Shown: positions 60,181 through 64,000 of the stretch, piece after piece
How positions within the stretch are numbered: the stretch's first letter is position 1
Layout: each line of letters begins with the position of its first letter
Assembly: GCA_035295125.1 (NCBI GenBank)
Contig: DATGJP010000116.1
Coordinates: 62,001-126,000 of the forward strand
DNA from: JAICMB01 sp035295125
GTDB taxonomy: Bacteria > Acidobacteriota > Terriglobia > Bryobacterales > Bryobacteraceae
Length of the DNA: 64,000 nucleotides
Direction of reading: 5' to 3'
The notes under the pieces: model-generated
Told to the model about the DNA's origin: nothing
The model's database searches: none
Seen by the model: the letters and a program-made list of their open reading frames with translations, nothing else
Position numbers and translations under genes: made by a program

Positions 60181-61476
60181 ATGCCACAAGGAGCTATGGA
60201 TTACCAGTGTTCAGTAGCACCGCCCCCGGTTGAGTCCGGGTCCGACATTTACGTGGCGCGGCAGCCAATCCTCGACCGCAAACTAGAGGTTTCCGGTTAC
60301 GAGTTGCTTTATCGCTCTGGGATCCAAAGTTCGTTCCCCAACGAACGGAGCGATCTTGCCACCTCCAAGGTGATCAACGGCGCATTTCTGATTATCGGCA
60401 TCGAACGCCTCATCGGTAAAACACGCGCCTTCATCAATTTCGACCAGCAGGTTCTGCTGGGAGCTCTGCCTTTGGCTCTGGCTCCCGATAAAGTCGTCAT
60501 CGAGTTGCTCGAAAGCGTGGTGGCCGACGACGCGGTACTGGCCCGGTGCCGTGAGCTGAAGCGTTTAGGCTTCAAAATCGCGCTCGACGATTACCTTCCC
60601 AGCCCCATGACCGAACCGCTCCTTGCGCTGGCGGATTACGTCAAGATCGACTTCCGTCAGACGAGTCCTGCAGAGCGTTTGTCACTGTCGCGCGATTTTC
60701 GCCGCCGCGGCATCGCGACGGTCGCGGAAAAAATCGAAACGGAAGAGGAGTACCAGAGCGCGCTGGCGATGGGCTATTCGTTTTTTCAGGGCTACTTCTT
60801 CGCCAAGCCCAGCACCGTCCATAGCGGCTCCGTCCGTCCCATCAAGAAGAACTATCTGCAACTCCTCCAGGAAACAACGCGCGAAGAACTCGACCTCGAT
60901 CGTGTCGAGCTTTTGTTGAAACACGAACCCGCGCTCACCTTCCAGCTCCTCCGGTACATGAATTCCGCCATGTTCTCCTGGCAAGCTGAAATTCGTTCCG
61001 TGCGGCACGCATTGGTGCTTTTGGGGGCGGAAGAACTGCGAAAATGGGCCGCCATCGTGGTCCTGTGCGGAATGGCCCTGGATCGGCCGCCCGCGCTCCT
61101 GGGTTGCGCGGTGGTTCGCGCGCGTTTATGCGAGTTGTTAGGTAGTCAAGTGGGCTTGGCCCGCAGGAGCTCGGAGCTGTTCCTGATGGGGATGTTCTCG
61201 CTATTCGACGCTATTCTGAATCGCCCTCTTAAGGACGTCCTCTCGGAACTGCATCTCCCCCCGGACATTCACAATATTCTTCTGGGCGGCAGTGATCCTC
61301 GCAACATTTACCACATCTATTCGCTGGTTCGCGCACTGGAGCGTGCCGACTGGCAAAATGTGGCGGACGACGCGGCGCAGTTGCGGATTCCCGAAGCCGT
61401 TGTTCCGGAACTGTACTGCGCGGCCGTCGATTGGGCGAACGAATTCAGCGCGCAACCGCCGCCAAAAACCCGCTAA
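60181..61476 (+). CDS. EAL-HDOD signalling protein (YuxH-like)
   Basis: A 431-residue cytoplasmic protein. Residues 20-215 are an EAL-type domain (YVARQPILDRKLEVSGYELL) in which the EAL triad itself reads ELL and several metal ligands are missing, so c-di-GMP hydrolysis is unlikely. Residues 220-415 are an HDOD domain (LLLKHEPALTFQLLRYMNSA, RSVRHALVLLGAEELRKWAA). Such proteins act as scaffolds in signalling. It stands alone after treY. Confidence 0.87.
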   Translation: MPQGAMDYQCSVAPPPVESGSDIYVARQPILDRKLEVSGYELLYRSGIQSSFPNERSDLATSKVINGAFLIIGIERLIGKTRAFINFDQQVLLGALPLALAPDKVVIELLESVVADDAVLARCRELKRLGFKIALDDYLPSPMTEPLLALADYVKIDFRQTSPAERLSLSRDFRRRGIATVAEKIETEEEYQSALAMGYSFFQGYFFAKPSTVHSGSVRPIKKNYLQLLQETTREELDLDRVELLLKHEPALTFQLLRYMNSAMFSWQAEIRSVRHALVLLGAEELRKWAAIVVLCGMALDRPPALLGCAVVRARLCELLGSQVGLARRSSELFLMGMFSLFDAILNRPLKDVLSELHLPPDIHNILLGGSDPRNIYHIYSLVRALERADWQNVADDAAQLRIPEAVVPELYCAAVDWANEFSAQPPPKTR

Positions 61477-61512
61477 AGTAAGGCAGGCTGTGCAAGGGTG
61501 GGGCAGGCGGGG

Positions 61513-61583
61513 CAGGCATTCAGCCTGTCTTTGGAACTTACCAGGAACGCACTGGCGAAACCGTCTGTGCCACTTTTTTGGTC
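61513..61583. repeat. Dispersed composite intergenic repeat, copy 3
   Basis: A hairpin CAGGC-ATTCA-GCCTG (61513-61527, inverse of the one at 7983-7998) and a block GGAACGCACTGGCGAAACCG...TTTTTTGG (61544-61583) related to the copies at 20056 and 34404. Confidence 0.6.
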
Positions 61584-61586
61584 TGT

Positions 61587-64000
61587 CTAAAACTTGAACC
61601 GCAGACTCACCTGAAGCGACCGCGCCCCGCCTGCCTGAAACAGTGGCGCCAACCCGCTTCCCGGACTTCCGGTCCCCAGCATCACGTTCAGCATGGAAGT
61701 CGACTGCCCAAACAGCGGACTCGCCAAAATCCTTACCGGATCGCCAAAATTCGGATGATTCAACGCGTTGAACGCCTCCACGCGAAACTGTAGCGACCTC
61801 TGGTCGCGCGACAGAAATTCACGGCCAAACGAAAGGTCCACCTGCGACATACTGAAGCCCGACAGAGCGTTGCGGCCCAGGTTTCCTTGCACTGCGTTGC
61901 CTCCTGGCTGAAACGCCGCTGGATTGATCCGGCGCCCACCCGGCGCATTGGGATCTGATATCCAAAGATTCTGGCCAGTCACCAAATTCGGCCGGAAGAT
62001 ATTCTCAAAACTCACACCGGTAAACTGGTCGGCATTCAAGACGTTGATCGGAAATCCCGAGCGCGCGCGAAACATCCCGTTGAGCGTCCAACGTCGCAGC
62101 CAGCGGCTGGGAAGCGATGCCGGCGCCTGCAAACTGAAGCCCGCTGTGAACGAGTGCCGGATATCAAAATCCGATGACGCGCGATCGCTGGCCGGCGTTA
62201 GAGGGGATGCGGACCAATAAAGTCCGGAGTCTGTCGAACTGTTGTCGATGGAATGCGACCAGGAGTATGCCGCAAACCCCTGGATACCGCGCGCCAGGTT
62301 CCGCCGAAACTGCCCGAGAAGCTGATGGTATTCCGATTCGCCATTATTGGTCGCCACGGCGAACCAGTTGTTATCCGTACTTCCCGGCCCGATCTCCCGC
62401 CTCACCAGGCGCGTGCCCAACGATCCGGCATATCCAGCGGTCAGAGTAGTTCGATCGTTCAAGGCTCGCTCCACGGCAACGTTCCACTGTTTCACCACCG
62501 GCAGCCGAAGGTTGGGCAGGAATCCATAATTCAGATAAAAACCCACAAAGCCACTGCTGTTGTTATAGGTGGAGACGTTGAGCGGGCCATCGTTAACAAG
62601 ATCCGTGGCCAGGCTGAGGCTGGAATCGAAGTAGAGGCCGCCTCCCGCGCGGATCACCGTCTTTTCGCTCCTGGTCGGCCGCCATGCGATTCCGAATCGA
62701 GGCGCGAAATTGGCATAGGGGGATTGCCAGATGGGCCGCTCCACGGCCGTAAACGACTGATCCGGTCCCAGGAAGTTTGGCATCTGCGAAAGCGCCGGAG
62801 GCGGGCTGATCTCCCAGCGCAGTCCAAACGTCAGGGTCAGGCGGGATGCCACCCGCCATACATCCTGGCCGAAAACGGATACTTCCTGAAGCACCGCTGA
62901 TTTGTGCTGTGCATCCTCCCAAGACCACCACAGATTTGAGCGGGTAGCAAAGTCGCTCACGCTACTGCCAATTACGCTGAGCGTGTAGGTGTCATCGTTG
63001 CGAATCGTGCCGAGCCGCCGGAAATCCACACCGAATTGAATCGAGTGCGCCCCGCGGACCAACGTGGTGTTTTCGGTGAGCCCGATTTGCGACTGCTTTC
63101 TCGTGCCCTCCGGTCCGATGGTCACCTGCCCGGCCCCTGTAATCGAGAGTCGCAACAGATAGTCGCAATTATTCAAGAGATCGTTGAAGCGGGTGATCGC
63201 GGCTCCCAGGGCGCAAGGGGCGAGAGAAGGTCCGTCCGGTCCCCACACCGAATTCGAACCGACTCGCAAATAATTCGCCCGAATATCGGTGATCCAGCCG
63301 CGCCCTCCTCGCCAATTGAGCCCGACCGTGCCGCTCTGAAACCCAAAATTGAGCGAATCGACGGTGTTGATACCGAACTCGGTCGACGAAGGCGAATCAC
63401 TGTATCGCCCGAAAGCTGTGAGCCTCGGCGTGATGGCCTGGTCGATTCGCACCGCGCCTGCATCGAGCTGCGAAGGACGCGACGCTACCACCGTCGATGT
63501 GGTCAGACCGTTCCCGAGAGCCGGTCCGTTCGGAGCGGCGAAGAGGTTGAGGAGCGGTTGAGTCCAATCCGGTGAGTTGGCGCGCGCATCCATGGAGGGT
63601 ACCGGCTCGCGCAGCACCAATGGCTCCGTCAATTGCAGCCGCTCATAAGAGATGAAGAAGAAAGTGTGATTTCGGACTATGGGACCACCCAGCGTCGCGC
63701 CCACGTCTTCGAGACTCAATGGCGCGCGAGGATCGCCCTGCGCGTTCGCGAACCAGTTATTCGCGTCCAGCCCCTGATTGCGTAGCGAAAATGCCAGCGA
63801 GCCGTGAAATCCATTCGATCCCGCCCGGCTGCTGAACGAAATCTGCGCGCCCGGCATCCGCCCGTAGGTTGGCGCAGTGCTCGACGTCTGTACCCGCACT
63901 TCCTGGATCGCATCCGTCGACACTATACCTTCGATGCTGCCGAACGCGGTCATGCTCGGAAGCGTTCCGCCGGTGGACTGCGCGGGCTGACCACCTGCGC
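61587..64000 (-). CDS. Oar-like TonB-dependent receptor (5' end outside window)
   Basis: The frame stays open through base 64000, so about 804 C-terminal codons are visible and the signal peptide and carboxypeptidase-regulatory domain are missing. The plug end is seen in STDAIQEVRVQTSSTAPTYG and GAQISFSSRAGSNGFHGSLA. A long beta-barrel with many NWRGGRGWIT-type strands follows, plus the Oar-family block GFAAYSWSHSIDNSSTDSGL and a terminal SLQVSLRFKF with C-terminal Phe. It is an outer-membrane importer or secretion component; the ligand is unknown. An internal ATG at 63953 is not the real start. Confidence 0.9.
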   Translation of the reverse strand, partial: AGGQPAQSTGGTLPSMTAFGSIEGIVSTDAIQEVRVQTSSTAPTYGRMPGAQISFSSRAGSNGFHGSLAFSLRNQGLDANNWFANAQGDPRAPLSLEDVGATLGGPIVRNHTFFFISYERLQLTEPLVLREPVPSMDARANSPDWTQPLLNLFAAPNGPALGNGLTTSTVVASRPSQLDAGAVRIDQAITPRLTAFGRYSDSPSSTEFGINTVDSLNFGFQSGTVGLNWRGGRGWITDIRANYLRVGSNSVWGPDGPSLAPCALGAAITRFNDLLNNCDYLLRLSITGAGQVTIGPEGTRKQSQIGLTENTTLVRGAHSIQFGVDFRRLGTIRNDDTYTLSVIGSSVSDFATRSNLWWSWEDAQHKSAVLQEVSVFGQDVWRVASRLTLTFGLRWEISPPPALSQMPNFLGPDQSFTAVERPIWQSPYANFAPRFGIAWRPTRSEKTVIRAGGGLYFDSSLSLATDLVNDGPLNVSTYNNSSGFVGFYLNYGFLPNLRLPVVKQWNVAVERALNDRTTLTAGYAGSLGTRLVRREIGPGSTDNNWFAVATNNGESEYHQLLGQFRRNLARGIQGFAAYSWSHSIDNSSTDSGLYWSASPLTPASDRASSDFDIRHSFTAGFSLQAPASLPSRWLRRWTLNGMFRARSGFPINVLNADQFTGVSFENIFRPNLVTGQNLWISDPNAPGGRRINPAAFQPGGNAVQGNLGRNALSGFSMSQVDLSFGREFLSRDQRSLQFRVEAFNALNHPNFGDPVRILASPLFGQSTSMLNVMLGTGSPGSGLAPLFQAGGARSLQVSLRFKF

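Overview
The window reads as a chromosomal segment of a GC-rich Acidobacteriota bacterium, most likely near Bryobacterales / 'Candidatus Solibacter'. This placement is inferred from gene content. There are three large orphan FtsX/MacB-type permeases (the acidobacterial duplicated permease type), a PadR regulator coupled to one of them, an acidobacterial-type VWA secreted protein, an Oar-like TonB-dependent receptor, a DUF1080 protein and many dispersed intergenic hairpins. No rRNA, tRNA, CRISPR array, phage or IS element was seen by eye.

Layout. 1-9.4 kb: the 3' end of a GMC oxidoreductase, an orphan permease, a secreted M14 peptidase, two small envelope proteins and a DUF481 outer-membrane protein. 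9.3-13.8 kb: a DUF1080 protein behind a possible 35-codon coupled ORF, facing a tight operon of a secreted alpha/beta hydrolase, an Mrp/ApbC ATPase and a cyclophilin. 13.9-15.7 kb: a row of three near-identical genes for tiny secreted peptides followed on the same strand by a seven-helix membrane protein; this is the least explained locus. 15.7-20 kb: tsaD and queA (tRNA modification), a gene broken by two frameshifts, a 23-residue Lys/Ala-rich peptide gene with a strong promoter and terminator, and an RlpA-like lipoprotein. 20-24.5 kb: a sigma-54 activator without a sensor domain, then a receiver protein with a degenerate GGDEF domain, a glycosyltransferase, a radical SAM protein and a DUF1328 membrane peptide. 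24.5-28.3 kb: selB overlapping a divergent VWA-GNAT-DinB operon. 28.4-35.6 kb: two metallophosphoesterases, TPR and TonB-receptor-like proteins, a YdeI/OmdA-like protein and an RNA methyltransferase. 35.6-45 kb: trpS, an MFS exporter, a BBE-type flavoprotein, and two orphan permeases, one with its PadR repressor and a palindromic operator. 45-50.9 kb: an MFS transporter coupled to a malonyl-CoA-synthetase-like ligase, endonuclease IV, and a methylmalonyl-CoA-mutase-type large subunit coupled to a small membrane protein. 51-57.2 kb: a four-gene MoxR / DUF58 / BatA-like / VWA operon. 57.3-64 kb: treY, an EAL-HDOD protein and a truncated Oar-like receptor.

Gene packing is dense, with many ATGA/GTGA stop-start overlaps that indicate translational coupling. 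Several gene pairs overlap tail-to-tail or head-to-head. The intergenic gaps repeatedly carry related hairpin repeats.
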